Shown here one piece after another: positions 31,035 through 39,832 of a DNA stretch of 39,832 nt (position 1 is the stretch's first letter; every line of letters starts with the position of its first letter). The notes below the pieces were generated by a model. It saw nothing but the letters and a program-made list of their open reading frames with translations, did no database searches and was not told the origin of the DNA. Position numbers and translations under genes: made by a program. Location of the stretch: the NCBI GenBank assembly GCA_013697655.1, contig JACCWK010000196.1, positions 1 to 39,832 of the forward strand, written 5' to 3'. This DNA is from Nitrosospira sp. (GTDB taxonomy: Bacteria > Pseudomonadota > Gammaproteobacteria > Burkholderiales > Nitrosomonadaceae).

Positions 31035-31100
31035 CTACGTTACGGGAATATGGATATTTACCAGATCTGCCGAGTCGAAATAGTTTGCTTTGCTTTTCAT
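31035..31100 (-). CDS. 21-codon ORF in the decarboxylase leader
   Basis: Begins ATGAAAAGC at 31100 and ends TAG at 31037-31035, encoding MKSKANYFDSADLVNIHIPV plus a final Thr. The RBS is a perfect AGGAGG about 5 nt before the ATG, better than that of most genes here. It lies between the promoter and the decarboxylase start, 21 bp before the latter, so it is translated from the same leader mRNA. In enterobacteria the ornithine decarboxylase gene speF is controlled by a leader peptide (SpeFL) that senses ornithine through ribosome arrest. This ORF is unrelated in sequence but has the same position. A function as leader peptide is inference. Confidence 0.6.
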   Translation of the reverse strand: MKSKANYFDSADLVNIHIPVT

Positions 31101-31143
31101 GATGACCTCCTGTCCTCTATTTAATGCGTCGGAAAAAAAGCGG

Positions 31144-31171
31144 ATTATAGACTTCATTCCGCGGGAATCAA
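31144..31171 (-). promoter_or_regulatory. Promoter of the leader ORF-decarboxylase unit
   Basis: On the minus strand TTGATT (31171-31166), a 16-bp spacer and a perfect TATAAT (31149-31144) form a sigma70 promoter. Transcription would start near 31137, about 37 nt before the 21-codon ORF. Confidence 0.75.
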
Positions 31172-31174
31172 GCG

Positions 31175-31200
31175 TTTTTTGGGGGGGGAAGAAAAAAAAA
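31175..31200. repeat. Clustered homopolymer tracts (T6, G8, A9) upstream of the promoter
   Basis: T6 (31175-31180), G8 (31181-31188) and A9 (31192-31200) lie 4 bp upstream of the -35 box of the decarboxylase promoter. The run of eight G/C is prone to slippage, and the A/T runs could act as an UP-like element. Confidence 0.85.
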
Positions 31201-31328
31201 GCCCGTACGCCGGAAATCCCGTCAAAAAACCTACCCCACACCACTTTACCGGTACCCCGCCGCGGGAAAATATTGAGATAAAAGCGTACGGCAAACTATA
31301 TTTATGGCATGTCTAACCGGCACTGAAT

Positions 31329-31895
31329 TCAAATTTTCGGCAAAGTCACGCCGCGCTGACCTTGATACTTTCCATCGCGATCCTTGTAGGAAATTTCGCA
31401 TACTTCGTCAGACTCAAAGAAAATCACCTGAGCCACTCCTTCATTCGCATAAATCTTTGCGGGAAGCGGCGTAGTGTTGGAAAACTCCAGTGTGACGTAA
31501 CCCTCCCACTCCGGTTCAAACGGAGTGACATTGACAATAATACCGCAGCGGGCATAGGTGGACTTGCCAAGACAAATGGTAAGCACATTGCGGGGGATGC
31601 GAAAATACTCAACCGTGCGCGCCAGCGCGAACGAATTCGGTGGAATAATGCAAACGTCGTTCTTAACATCAACAAAAGAATTGGAATCGAAATTCTTGGG
31701 ATCCACGATAGTGGAGTTTATATTAGTGAATAACTTGAATTCATCCGAACAGCGGATATCGTAACCATAACTTGAGGTGCCGTATGAAACAATCTTATTG
31801 CCATTCGCATACTTGACCTGTTTCGGCTCGAAGGGCTCGATCATGCGGTACTCCGCCGCCATACGGCGAATCCACTTATCAGACTTTATTGTCAT
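31329..31895 (-). CDS. dcd: dCTP deaminase
   Basis: A 188-residue enzyme (the usual length) that deaminates dCTP to dUTP on the way to d[39 protein letters not shown] and [23 protein letters not shown] are the family motifs; the last contains the catalytic Glu. I chose the ATG at 31895 ([19 protein letters not shown]) from the family N-terminus; the frame extends to 31946 without family character. Its dUTP product ultimately feeds the thyA step seen about 2 kb away. Confidence 0.96.
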   Translation of the reverse strand: MTIKSDKWIRRMAAEYRMIEPFEPKQVKYANGNKIVSYGTSSYGYDIRCSDEFKLFTNINSTIVDPKNFDSNSFVDVKNDVCIIPPNSFALARTVEYFRIPRNVLTICLGKSTYARCGIIVNVTPFEPEWEGYVTLEFSNTTPLPAKIYANEGVAQVIFFESDEVCEISYKDRDGKYQGQRGVTLPKI

Positions 31896-32148
31896 TTTTG
31901 AAAGGTGTGAATGCCCGGCAAGGGTAAGCGCGAATAGGCTGGACACAGGCTAGCACCACGAGCGCTTGTGGTTGCCGGTTCTTTCGAGGCATCAAACATG
32001 GTGCGGCAGAATATTGTGCATAGCAGTTTCAAATGAGAAAGCCTGGATAGCAGGTTAAAACGACAGGATGGTGTCATACCAACCACTCCCCCGCATTGCG
32101 AAAATAAATTCATTTTCAGGTTAGTAGCGATACTTCCGACACTCTATA

Positions 32149-33237
32149 TTAAGTATCCTGAATCACTATCTTTGCAAATAACGCGGAGTGATCCAGGGAT
32201 AGGTCATCGATCTTGACAGCGAGGCGGCGAGCAATACTGCGATAAATCTCCGCTATGCGCCCGTCGGGATCTGCTACAACCGTGGGAATACCGGAATCCG
32301 TGTGTTCACGGATTTTGATGTCGAGCGGCAACGCGCCGAGAAATTCCACATCGTAATCCGCGCACATTTTCTCACCGCCGCCCACACCAAAAACATGTTC
32401 TTCGTGCCCACACTTTGAACAAACATGGGTGCTCATGTTTTCAACGATCCCGACAATCGGAATACCCACTTTCTGAAACATCTTGAGTCCCTTGCGAGCA
32501 TCCAGTAGTGCGATATCCTGCGGGGTCGTGACGATCACCGCGCCGGTGACCGGCACTTTCTGCGCGAGCGTTAGCTGGATATCACCCGTTCCGGGCGGCA
32601 TATCCACAATAAGATAGTCCACATCATTCCAGCGCGTATCGTTCACTAATTGCTGCAATGCCTGAGTAACCATTGGTCCGCGCCATACCATGGGAGTTTC
32701 CACATCGATCAGAAAACCAATGGACATCGCCTGTATGCCATGCGCTTTCATCGGCTCAATGCTCTTGCCATCAGGTGATTCGGGGCGACCTGTGATGCCG
32801 AGCATCTGAGGTTGCGAAGGGCCATAAATATCGGCATCGAGAATGCCGACGGAGGCACCTTCCGCAGCCAGCGCCAATGCCAGATTTACCGCAGTGGCAG
32901 ACTTCCCCACGCCGCCCTTTCCAGAAGCCACAGCGATAATGTTCTTCACTCCCGGGATGAGTTTAACGCCACGTTGCACACTGTGAGAAACAACTTTGCT
33001 CGTGATATCGACGTTCAGGCTGCCAATACCTGGAATGCTTTTGAGCTTGTCAACAACCTGTTTGTGGATACTGTCGACCACGCTTTTTGCGGGATAGCCC
33101 AGCACAATGTCCAGCGACACGTTATCACCATTTATTTTAATGTTGCGTGCTTCATTGCTGGTCACATAGTCCTTGCCGGTGTTGAGATCGGTAATTTCCT
33201 TAAGGGCTGACTGTACTTGCTGTTCTGAAATAGCCAC
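32149..33237 (-). CDS. apbC: Mrp/ApbC-type Fe-S cluster carrier ATPase
   Basis: The 362-residue P-loop ATPase carries and transfers [4Fe-4S] clusters. An N-terminal MIP18/DUF59 domain (about 1-85) precedes the NTPase domain with the deviant Walker A SGKGGVGKS (105-113), ILDADIYGPSQP and DMPPGTGDIQ. The cluster-binding CxxC is CSKC (C273, C276). It is divergent from metG, a common arrangement in betaproteobacteria. Start ATG at 33237, with AAGGAG close upstream. Confidence 0.95.
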   Translation of the reverse strand: MAISEQQVQSALKEITDLNTGKDYVTSNEARNIKINGDNVSLDIVLGYPAKSVVDSIHKQVVDKLKSIPGIGSLNVDITSKVVSHSVQRGVKLIPGVKNIIAVASGKGGVGKSATAVNLALALAAEGASVGILDADIYGPSQPQMLGITGRPESPDGKSIEPMKAHGIQAMSIGFLIDVETPMVWRGPMVTQALQQLVNDTRWNDVDYLIVDMPPGTGDIQLTLAQKVPVTGAVIVTTPQDIALLDARKGLKMFQKVGIPIVGIVENMSTHVCSKCGHEEHVFGVGGGEKMCADYDVEFLGALPLDIKIREHTDSGIPTVVADPDGRIAEIYRSIARRLAVKIDDLSLDHSALFAKIVIQDT

Positions 33238-33518
33238 TTTGCAACTCCTTTATCTGCGGCACAAATAAACCGTGATGACCTCGAATATTAACAAAATATT
33301 GGACCAGAGTCTGGACCTGAAGGATAAAACGGGCACAAAATGAAAAGCGAATACGCCGAATGGAGTCTCGCGAATATGAGCGGAAATTGCTTATTGTCCG
33401 GAAAGTAACAAAAAACGGGGGGTCACACGCACGGCAGCCATCCTTCTGCCTCAGTTCTGCAAGCCCGCCGAGCCCACAGTTTGTTACAATCACGTTTGGC
33501 TATTTCCATAGAGAATTG

Positions 33519-35708
33519 ATGAACAAGCGAAAAATTCTGGTTACTTCTGCCTTGCCTTACGCCAACGGCAGCATCCATCTCGGCCATCTGGTGGAGTACG
33601 TCCAGACGGATATCTGGGTACGTTTCCAGAAAATGCAAATGCACGAGGTGCATTACGTGTGCGCTGATGATACGCACGGCACGCCCATTATGCTTCGCGC
33701 CGAGCAGGAAGGTATTACGCCTCAGCAATTGATAGAGCGTGTATGGCATGAGCATAAGGCTGATTTCGATGGCTTTCATATCGAGTTTGACAATTTTTAC
33801 ACCACCGATTCGCCTGAAAATCAGGAATATTGCGAGGATATCTACCGGCAGCTCCAGGCAAAGAATTTGATTGCCGAACGCTCCGTGGAGCAATTCTATG
33901 ATCCTGTTAAGAAGATGTTTTTGCCAGACCGGTATATCAAGGGCGAATGCCCAAATTGCCATTCCAAGGACCAGTATGGCGACTCCTGCGAAACATGTGG
34001 GACCACTTATTCACCGACTGATCTACTTAACCCGTACTCCGCTGTTTCCGGGGTGAAACCGGAACGTCGGAGTTCAAAACACTACTTCTTCAAACTCTCG
34101 GATCTACGCTGCAGGACATTCCTGAAAGAATGGATTTTTGAATCGTTGCCGAGCCAATCCGGTATCGCCCTGGAAATGAAGCCGCGGCTTCAATCCGAAG
34201 CTGCCAATAAAATGAATGAGTGGCTTTCAAGCGGACTGACGGACTGGGACATCTCCCGCGATGCTCCCTATTTCGGCTTTCCGATTCCCGGTACCGCGGG
34301 CAAGAAATTTTTCTATGTCTGGCTGGATGCACCCGTGGGCTACTTCGGCAGTTTCAGGAATTACTTCAAAAACAAGCGGCGGTCTCAAACAGGAATCGAA
34401 GAATTTTTGCGGCCCGGCGGCAAGACCGAAATGGTACATTTCATCGGAAAAGACATTCTTTACTTTCACGCCCTTTTTTGGCCGGCAATGCTCCAATTTT
34501 CCGGCTATCGCACGCCAACCCAGATTTACGCTCATGGATTCCTCACCATCAACGGGCAGAAAATGTCTAAGTCCCGCGGTACATTCATCACCGCAGCGAG
34601 TTATTTGAAACAAGGTTTGAATCCCGAATGGTTGCGCTACTATTACGCAGCCAAGCTTAACGACACCATGGAAGATATTGATCTTAATTTTGATGATTTT
34701 ATCGCACGCGTTAACAGCGACCTGATTGGAAAGTACATCAATATAGCGAGCCGCTGCTCGGGTTTCATCAATAAGAAATTTGATGGCAAGCTTACAGACG
34801 CTATCTCGGAGACAAACAGGAAATGGTTCAATCAATTTCTTTTTTGCCAACTTGGTGAAGGTGATACTTTTCTTGGCCGCCACGTCTCAATCGCCAACTT
34901 TTATGATCGCAGGGAATATGGCAAGGCAATAAAGGAAATAATGCTTGCGGCGGATGTTGCCAATCAATATGTGGATCGAATGAAACCCTGGGAATTGGCG
35001 AAGAGCCGTGAGAATGACGCTGAACTGCATGAAGTATGCAGCGTGGCGTTGAATATGTTCCGAATTTTGACAGTTTATTTAAAACCCGTACTGCCAAAAC
35101 TCGCAGCGGAAGCTGAACAGTTCCTGAAGGTTAACCCGCTCACCTGGAGGGACGCGAATTCTCAGAATAGATTATTGGCTGATGGTCACCAAATCAATGG
35201 TTACGAGCATCTTATAACCCGCGTCGACCCTAACCAGGTCGAGAAACTGATCAAAGCCAACCAGGAAAGCCTGCAACCGACAACACAGCAATCACCCACC
35301 ACACAGGATGTGCAGACTATGGAAAAAGACCCCTCCACTCTTTCTCAAGATATTAAAGAGAATGTAAAAAGAACTACCGCCGAACTGGCCACAGTTGATG
35401 ATTTTGCCAAGATCGATCTTAGAGTAGCAAAGATCATTGATGCCGAGCAGGTAGAAGGCGCGGATAAATTGCTGAAGCTCACCCTTGATCTCGGGTCAGA
35501 GCAGCGCATCGTGTTTGCCGGCATAAAATCCGCCTACAGCCCTGAACGACTCAAGGGACGCCTGACTGTCATGGTAGCTAATCTTGCACCGCGCAAGATG
35601 AAATTTGGAGTCTCCGATGGGATGGTGCTGGCCGCGGGGGATGGTAACGATGGGCCTTATCTGCTTGCTCCCGATAGCGGAGCGCTGCCAGGAATGAAAG
35701 TCAAATAG
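33519..35708 (+). CDS. metG: Methionyl-tRNA synthetase with C-terminal tRNA-binding domain
   Basis: A 729-residue class I synthetase. The HIGH motif is HLGH (20-23) and KMSKS is at 348-352. A four-Cys zinc knuckle (C144, C147, C157, C160) lies in the connective peptide. The C-terminal region (about 625-729, [20 protein letters not shown]) is the Trbp111/EMAP-II-like dimerisation and tRNA-binding domain, linked by a polar segment rich in Thr/Gln (about 590-615). The start is at 33519, where [20 protein letters not shown] begins; the upstream extension to 33360 is not family-like. It is divergent from apbC. Confidence 0.97.
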   Translation: MNKRKILVTSALPYANGSIHLGHLVEYVQTDIWVRFQKMQMHEVHYVCADDTHGTPIMLRAEQEGITPQQLIERVWHEHKADFDGFHIEFDNFYTTDSPENQEYCEDIYRQLQAKNLIAERSVEQFYDPVKKMFLPDRYIKGECPNCHSKDQYGDSCETCGTTYSPTDLLNPYSAVSGVKPERRSSKHYFFKLSDLRCRTFLKEWIFESLPSQSGIALEMKPRLQSEAANKMNEWLSSGLTDWDISRDAPYFGFPIPGTAGKKFFYVWLDAPVGYFGSFRNYFKNKRRSQTGIEEFLRPGGKTEMVHFIGKDILYFHALFWPAMLQFSGYRTPTQIYAHGFLTINGQKMSKSRGTFITAASYLKQGLNPEWLRYYYAAKLNDTMEDIDLNFDDFIARVNSDLIGKYINIASRCSGFINKKFDGKLTDAISETNRKWFNQFLFCQLGEGDTFLGRHVSIANFYDRREYGKAIKEIMLAADVANQYVDRMKPWELAKSRENDAELHEVCSVALNMFRILTVYLKPVLPKLAAEAEQFLKVNPLTWRDANSQNRLLADGHQINGYEHLITRVDPNQVEKLIKANQESLQPTTQQSPTTQDVQTMEKDPSTLSQDIKENVKRTTAELATVDDFAKIDLRVAKIIDAEQVEGADKLLKLTLDLGSEQRIVFAGIKSAYSPERLKGRLTVMVANLAPRKMKFGVSDGMVLAAGDGNDGPYLLAPDSGALPGMKVK

Positions 35709-36101
35709 CCTTTGATAACGCCTTCAGCATATCCAGATTTAATAAAGGTTTAGGCAATAGGCAATTTATGTGTAGTAAATAAATTTGAAATCAAGATCCG
35801 CTGATGAGCTGTTAGCGCTAGCATTGCATTGATTCCGATTCGTTCATCTGACGAAAAAATCAGCTCTTATCTTTTTAGGGTGCATAAGTCTGAATGATCG
35901 GCTTCCATGTGGCCATGGATGCGGAAAGATGCATGACAAGGTACTGGAGCAATTCCTCTACGCCTCACCCTGGTTGTGTACTGGTTTTTTAACTTACGGA
36001 AGTAATAACGTAACTTTCATTTTGCAATACATAAGGATAAGCTATGGTCACTGGTTGATTGCAAGTTAGCAATAGGCCAAATAAATCTGCGGAGTTTGAT
36101 A
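35709..36101. other. metG to GST-like gene intergenic region
   Basis: About 390 bp with no supportable ORF. It contains AT-rich DNA (35750-35790) and must hold the promoter for the GST-like gene; I cannot fix its boxes. No terminator with a T-tract was seen after metG. Confidence 0.45.
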
Positions 36102-36809
36102 ATGATACTGTACCAGTTAGAACGTACTTGGGGCATCCCGAATCTCAGTCATTTCTGCTGCAAGACGGAAACCTATCTAAGAATGGCAGGTATTGAATAC
36201 ACTATTAAAGCAACGCTTCCGTTGTTTGCGCCGAAGGGCAAAGTACCTTATATCGAAGATGGGGATCTCAAATTAGCGGACTCGCGATTTATCGTACAGC
36301 ACCTCAAAGCCAAATATAAAGATCTGGACGAAGGATTAACTCCGGCAGAGTCAGCACTGTCGCTGGCGATGCAGCGTTTACTCGAGGAGCATCTGTTTTG
36401 GGCGACGATGTATTCGAGATGGCAGTATACGGACGCAAACTGGCAAACGAATAAAAAAGCGATTTTTAGTGTACTACCTCCTGTTATTCGCGATGTGGCG
36501 GCAACCTATTATCGCAATAAGATTCAGCGGCAGATTATGGGACATGGAACGGGGCGGCACCGCGCCGAAGAGATTTTTGAGCTCGGTATGCAGGACCTCG
36601 ATGCATTGTCCGCGTGCCTGGGGGACAAAAACTATTTCCTGGGTGATAAACCGACCAGCCTGGATGCCAGTGCTTTCGGATTCCTGATCAATATTTTCGG
36701 TTGCCCGATCGAGTCGCCCCTCAAGGAACACGGTTTATCAAAGGAAAATCTGAGAAATTACGTTGAGCGAATCAAGCTGCAATATTATTCCGACTTACAG
36801 GCAGCGTGA
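36102..36809 (+). CDS. Glutathione S-transferase family protein, metaxin/FAXC-like
   Basis: A 235-residue protein with an N-terminal thioredoxin-like fold (LYQLERTWGIPNLSHFCCKTETYLRMAGI, then GKVPYIEDGDLKLADSRFIVQHL, the usual cis-Pro/Asp-Ser pattern of GSTs). An all-helical C-domain follows, with DLDALSACLGDKNYFLGDKPTSLDASAFGFL, the family C-terminal signature. The relation is to the metaxin/FAXC-like group, which often lacks a clear catalytic Ser or Cys. Start ATG at 36102 with GGAG upstream; TTG at 36096 is in frame. The neighbouring gene is gshB. Enzyme activity is not established. Confidence 0.85.
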   Translation: MILYQLERTWGIPNLSHFCCKTETYLRMAGIEYTIKATLPLFAPKGKVPYIEDGDLKLADSRFIVQHLKAKYKDLDEGLTPAESALSLAMQRLLEEHLFWATMYSRWQYTDANWQTNKKAIFSVLPPVIRDVAATYYRNKIQRQIMGHGTGRHRAEEIFELGMQDLDALSACLGDKNYFLGDKPTSLDASAFGFLINIFGCPIESPLKEHGLSKENLRNYVERIKLQYYSDLQAA

Positions 36810-37030
36810 TGCAGGGTGTGAGGTTTCCTATCCTACTCAATCCGTGAATATCTTCTTTTAAGGCGACACAGAAACTGGAACAGCGATATGGATGTGCTAC
36901 GCCGCTATCTTGTAGTTAAAACCTCAGGATAAATCTGTCATCCAGTGATTCCACGGCTTTACCGAAATAACTTGATCCATCTCAGCAGTATTATGCTCCC
37001 TGCCAGTTACCTAATGATTAACCACAACCA

Positions 37031-37987
37031 ATGAAACTTGCATTCATTCTCGATCAACTGGATTCCATCAAGACTTACAAGGACTCCAGCTTTGCCATGA
37101 TGCGGGAAGCGGCTTCTCGCGATCATCAGTTGTTTTCGCTGCAACAGGGTGACTTGGCGTGGAAGGGCGATCAGACCGTCGGGTTTGCGCGTGCGCTGCA
37201 GTTGACCGATAGAACACAGGGGGGAAATGAGCCTCGCTGGTATCGGACGGGAGAACCGGAGGAAATCCCTCTGCAGGAATTCGACGCCGTGTTGATGCGC
37301 AAGGATCCGCCGTTCGACATGGAGTATGTCTATACCACTTATCTGCTGGAACTGGCGGAAAGCCAGGGTGCGCGCGTCATTAATAGCCCACGGGCAGTGC
37401 GCGATCATAATGAGAAACTCGCCATAGCCAAGTTTCCGCAATTTACTCCCCCTACCCTGGTGACCCGTCAAGAATCCCTGATTCGCGATTTCCTGGCCGA
37501 ACATCGCGACATCGTCCTCAAACCGCTGGACGGTATGGGCGGAGCTAGCGTATTTCGCATTCACAGTGCTGATCACAACATCAGTGTGATCATGGAAACG
37601 CTTACACATTACGGCACACGTACGATTATGGCTCAGCGCTACATTCCTGAAATCGCTCAGGGTGATAAACGCATTCTACTGATCGCTGGAGATCCCGTAC
37701 CTTATTCGCTTGCCCGTATTCCCAAACCAGGCGAAACACGCGGCAATCTTAACGCAGGGGCCACCGGAGTGGCGCAGCCGTTAACGGCTCGTGATCGAGA
37801 AATCGCTCAAGCGCTGGGTCCCACATTACACGACAAGGGCTTGATGTTGGTCGGGCTGGATGTGATTGGCGACTATCTCACCGAAATTAACGTTACCAGT
37901 CCAACCTGCGTGCAGGAAATCGCTGATCAGACAGGCTTCAACTCCGCTGAAATGATAATTAATGCGCTCGAAAATGCGCGCAACTGA
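37031..37987 (+). CDS. gshB: Glutathione synthetase
   Basis: A 318-residue ATP-grasp ligase joining gamma-glutamylcysteine and glycine. MKLAFILDQLDSIKTYKDSSFAMM is the N-terminal signature. VLKPLDGMGGASVFRI (about 158-173) and the Asp-Glu-Asn metal residues in GLDVIGDYLTEINVTSPT are the ATP-grasp motifs. It lies 45 bp before an ABC transporter pair on the same strand, which may share its transcript. Confidence 0.97.
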   Translation: MKLAFILDQLDSIKTYKDSSFAMMREAASRDHQLFSLQQGDLAWKGDQTVGFARALQLTDRTQGGNEPRWYRTGEPEEIPLQEFDAVLMRKDPPFDMEYVYTTYLLELAESQGARVINSPRAVRDHNEKLAIAKFPQFTPPTLVTRQESLIRDFLAEHRDIVLKPLDGMGGASVFRIHSADHNISVIMETLTHYGTRTIMAQRYIPEIAQGDKRILLIAGDPVPYSLARIPKPGETRGNLNAGATGVAQPLTARDREIAQALGPTLHDKGLMLVGLDVIGDYLTEINVTSPTCVQEIADQTGFNSAEMIINALENARN

Positions 37988-38032
37988 GCGATATGCAGCT
38001 GTAGCTCATCGCTTTGAAACAGAGCTTCTCGC

Positions 38033-38962
38033 ATGACTGCGGCAATCGAAGTCCGGCAGGTGCACAAGCGCTTCGGTGCATTACAAGCATTAGGCGGCGT
38101 CGATCTTGAAATCGATACTGGTGAATTCTTCGCGCTGCTCGGCCCCAACGGTGCAGGCAAGACCACGCTGATCAACATTATTGCCGGTCTTACCCTCGCC
38201 AGCAGCGGTTGCGTGAGGGTAATGGGACACGATGTCGTCGCCGACTATCGTGAAGCGCGCCGCGTGTTGGGCGTGGTGCCGCAGGAACTGGTGTTCGATC
38301 CCTTCTTCACCGTTCGGGAAACGCTGGTGTTTCAATCCGGATACTACGGCCTGAAGAAAAATGGCGACTGGATCGATGAGATCATCCACCATCTGGACCT
38401 AGCCGACAAGGTAGACACCAACATGCGTTCGTTGTCTGGCGGCATGAAGCGGCGCGTACTGGTGGCGCAGGCATTGGTTCACAAGCCCCCGGTGATCGTT
38501 CTGGACGAACCTACTGCGGGCGTGGATGTGGAATTACGTCAGGCACTCTGGCGTTTCATTAAACAATTGAACCGTAACGGCCATACCATTGTGCTCACTA
38601 CGCATTACCTTGAGGAAGCGGAGGCTTTGTGCAACCGCGTGGCGATGCTTAAAAAAGGTAACATCGTCGCGCTCGACAGTATCCGGAATCTCATTAACGG
38701 TATTTCAGGATACCTGATACGGCTCCGGTTATCCCCCGATACGCTGCCTGCCGCATTGCAGCCGCTGATGAGTAGCCGCGACGACGTATATTTCTTTCTG
38801 GCGATCAAGGAATATTCCCAGCTTGAAATCGTGATGGCGGCACTGCGCGTCGCGCAGGCGCAGATCCTTGAACTGCAGGTGTTGCAACCTGACCTGGAAG
38901 AAGCGTTCGTGAAGATTACCGGTAACGCGGGAAGCCCGGAATTCTTACCGGTATCCGCATGA
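38033..38962 (+). CDS. ABC-2 type transporter, ATP-binding protein
   Basis: A 309-residue ATPase. Walker A is GPNGAGKT (37-44), the Q-loop is in VVPQELVFDP, the signature is LSGGM (134-138), Walker B is VIVLDEP (154-160) and the H-loop is in TTHYLEEAE. It matches the YadG-type export ATPases. It ends in an ATGA overlap with the permease gene, forming a two-gene exporter. The substrate is unknown. Confidence 0.93.
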   Translation: MTAAIEVRQVHKRFGALQALGGVDLEIDTGEFFALLGPNGAGKTTLINIIAGLTLASSGCVRVMGHDVVADYREARRVLGVVPQELVFDPFFTVRETLVFQSGYYGLKKNGDWIDEIIHHLDLADKVDTNMRSLSGGMKRRVLVAQALVHKPPVIVLDEPTAGVDVELRQALWRFIKQLNRNGHTIVLTTHYLEEAEALCNRVAMLKKGNIVALDSIRNLINGISGYLIRLRLSPDTLPAALQPLMSSRDDVYFFLAIKEYSQLEIVMAALRVAQAQILELQVLQPDLEEAFVKITGNAGSPEFLPVSA

Positions 38963-39714
38963 CTGGATTTCTTACCCTGCTTTATAAGGAATTGCTGCGA
39001 TTCTGGAAAGTAGGGTTCCAGACAGTATTTGCGCCGATGCTGTCTACGCTGCTCTACCTGCTGATTTTTTCCCACGCCCTGGCAGAACATGTGCAGGCCT
39101 ATCCCGGTGTGCCCTATACGGTTTTCCTGATTCCGGGCCTGGTGATCATGGCTATGCTACAAAACGCTTTCGCTAACTCTTCCTCCAGCCTGATTCAATC
39201 GAAGGTCTCGGGCAATCTCGTCTTTATTCTGCTGTCGCCACTTTCTTACCAGGAAATATTCATTGCCTACGTACTGGCTTCGGTTGCCCGGGGTCTGGCA
39301 GTAGGACTAGGTGTCTATGTGGTGACGCTCGTTTTTTTTGAGCTGCCCCTGTATTCGTTTCTTTGGGTATTCATATTTGCCTTGATGGGCACCGCATTGC
39401 TGGGCGCCTTAGGCATTATCGCGGGTATCTGGGCGGAAAAATTTGATCAGCTTGCGGCGTTTCAGAACTTTGTCATCCTGCCGCTGACGTTTCTATCCGG
39501 CGTGTTCTATACGATTCATTCATTGCCACCGTTCTGGCAGGGATTGTCGCATCTCAATCCTTTCTTCTATATGATTGACGGGTTTCGCTATGGCTTCTTC
39601 CGCATCTCCGATGTTTCACCCTACTTGAGCCTTGGGATCCTGGTGGCATGCTTCCTGGGTGTGTCCTGGGCGACACTGCACATGCTGAAGAACGGTTACA
39701 AAATCCGCCATTGA
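38959..39714 (+). CDS. ABC-2 type transporter, permease protein
   Basis: A 251-residue integral membrane protein with six hydrophobic segments (for example YTVFLIPGLVIMAMLQNAF, EIFIAYVLASVARGLAVGLG and FQNFVILPLTFLSGVFYTIH). It has the ABC-2 membrane form and the LPxxWQGLSHLNPFFYMIDGFR pattern of YadH-like permeases. It is coupled to the ATP-binding gene by a 4-bp overlap. Together they would export an unidentified substrate. Confidence 0.93.
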   Translation: MTGFLTLLYKELLRFWKVGFQTVFAPMLSTLLYLLIFSHALAEHVQAYPGVPYTVFLIPGLVIMAMLQNAFANSSSSLIQSKVSGNLVFILLSPLSYQEIFIAYVLASVARGLAVGLGVYVVTLVFFELPLYSFLWVFIFALMGTALLGALGIIAGIWAEKFDQLAAFQNFVILPLTFLSGVFYTIHSLPPFWQGLSHLNPFFYMIDGFRYGFFRISDVSPYLSLGILVACFLGVSWATLHMLKNGYKIRH

Positions 39715-39832
39715 AGTGGCTCAATCGCAGATTCTGCTGTTCAAACGCCTCCGGCGACCTTAACTGTCTGGTCGGTTGCCTGGCGTGGCCTGACCGAAGG
39801 GAATAGCTGAGTACCGGGATAGTGCTCCTGAC

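Noticed and set aside
31892-32113. 73-codon minus-strand frame between apbC and dcd
   Set aside because: It looks like intergenic sequence with many Cys/Ser/Pro and no RBS.
1-39832. CRISPR array or cas genes
   Set aside because: I saw no regularly spaced repeats and no Cas-like proteins.

Overview
The window looks like a chromosomal segment of a betaproteobacterium. The closest fit I can infer is an ammonia oxidiser of the Nitrosospira/Nitrosomonas type. The reasons are the gene set and order (rpsF-priB-rpsR-rplI with dnaB, rlmB-rnr, thyA-folA, lysC, metG opposite mrp), the protein style, and a PEP-CTERM/exosortase-type acyltransferase. This assignment is inference; there is no rRNA here to confirm it. 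Most of the window is housekeeping DNA, with accessory or decayed stretches at 1-4.8 kb, 16.9-18.4 kb and around the sensory cluster at 19.4-24.0 kb.

Region by region. (1) 1-4790: an accessory island bearing two tRNA genes. It holds the tail of an IS630-type transposase, tRNA-Arg(ACG), a DsrE-like protein, a frameshifted zinc alcohol dehydrogenase, a small conserved-looking ORF that seems truncated, and a 582-residue reverse transcriptase of the UG/Abi (defence-associated) type. About 340 bp without a gene separates the reverse transcriptase from tRNA-Ser(GCT). (2) 4872-10095: aspartokinase lysC, a small HTH regulator, a radical SAM protein divergent from a QueD-like enzyme, and bcp overlapping a PIN-PhoH ATPase gene. 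(3) 10215-16915: dnaB, then the rpsF-priB-rpsR-rplI operon with a clear promoter, a candidate S6:S18 leader and a terminator, then rlmB, rnr and tRNA-Leu(CAG). (4) 16916-18367: about 1.45 kb with no supportable gene. (5) 18368-23996: the exosortase-associated acyltransferase, then a tight trio of small PstS-like periplasmic protein, outer-membrane porin-like barrel and membrane-bound PAS-GGDEF-EAL protein. (6) 24281-31100: aroC, a small ORF, a frameshifted quinone oxidoreductase-like gene, an M17 aminopeptidase, thyA-folA, and a fold-III ornithine/lysine-type decarboxylase preceded by a 21-codon ORF with a perfect Shine-Dalgarno. (7) 31329-39714: dcd, mrp, metG, a metaxin-like GST, gshB and an ABC-2 exporter pair.

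How genes work together. thyA-folA couple dTMP synthesis to tetrahydrofolate recycling, and dcd feeds the same dTTP pathway. The rpsF operon couples two 30S proteins (S6, S18) and one 50S protein (L9) to the primosome protein PriB. The PstS-like/porin/c-di-GMP trio reads as a periplasmic sensing module. gshB and the GST-like gene share a glutathione theme.

The best candidates for something undescribed are the reverse transcriptase locus with its gene-free upstream region and small partner ORF, the leader ORF before the decarboxylase, and the periplasm-to-c-di-GMP trio. Two alcohol/quinone dehydrogenase-superfamily genes each carry one single-base frameshift, which may be real decay or sequencing error.
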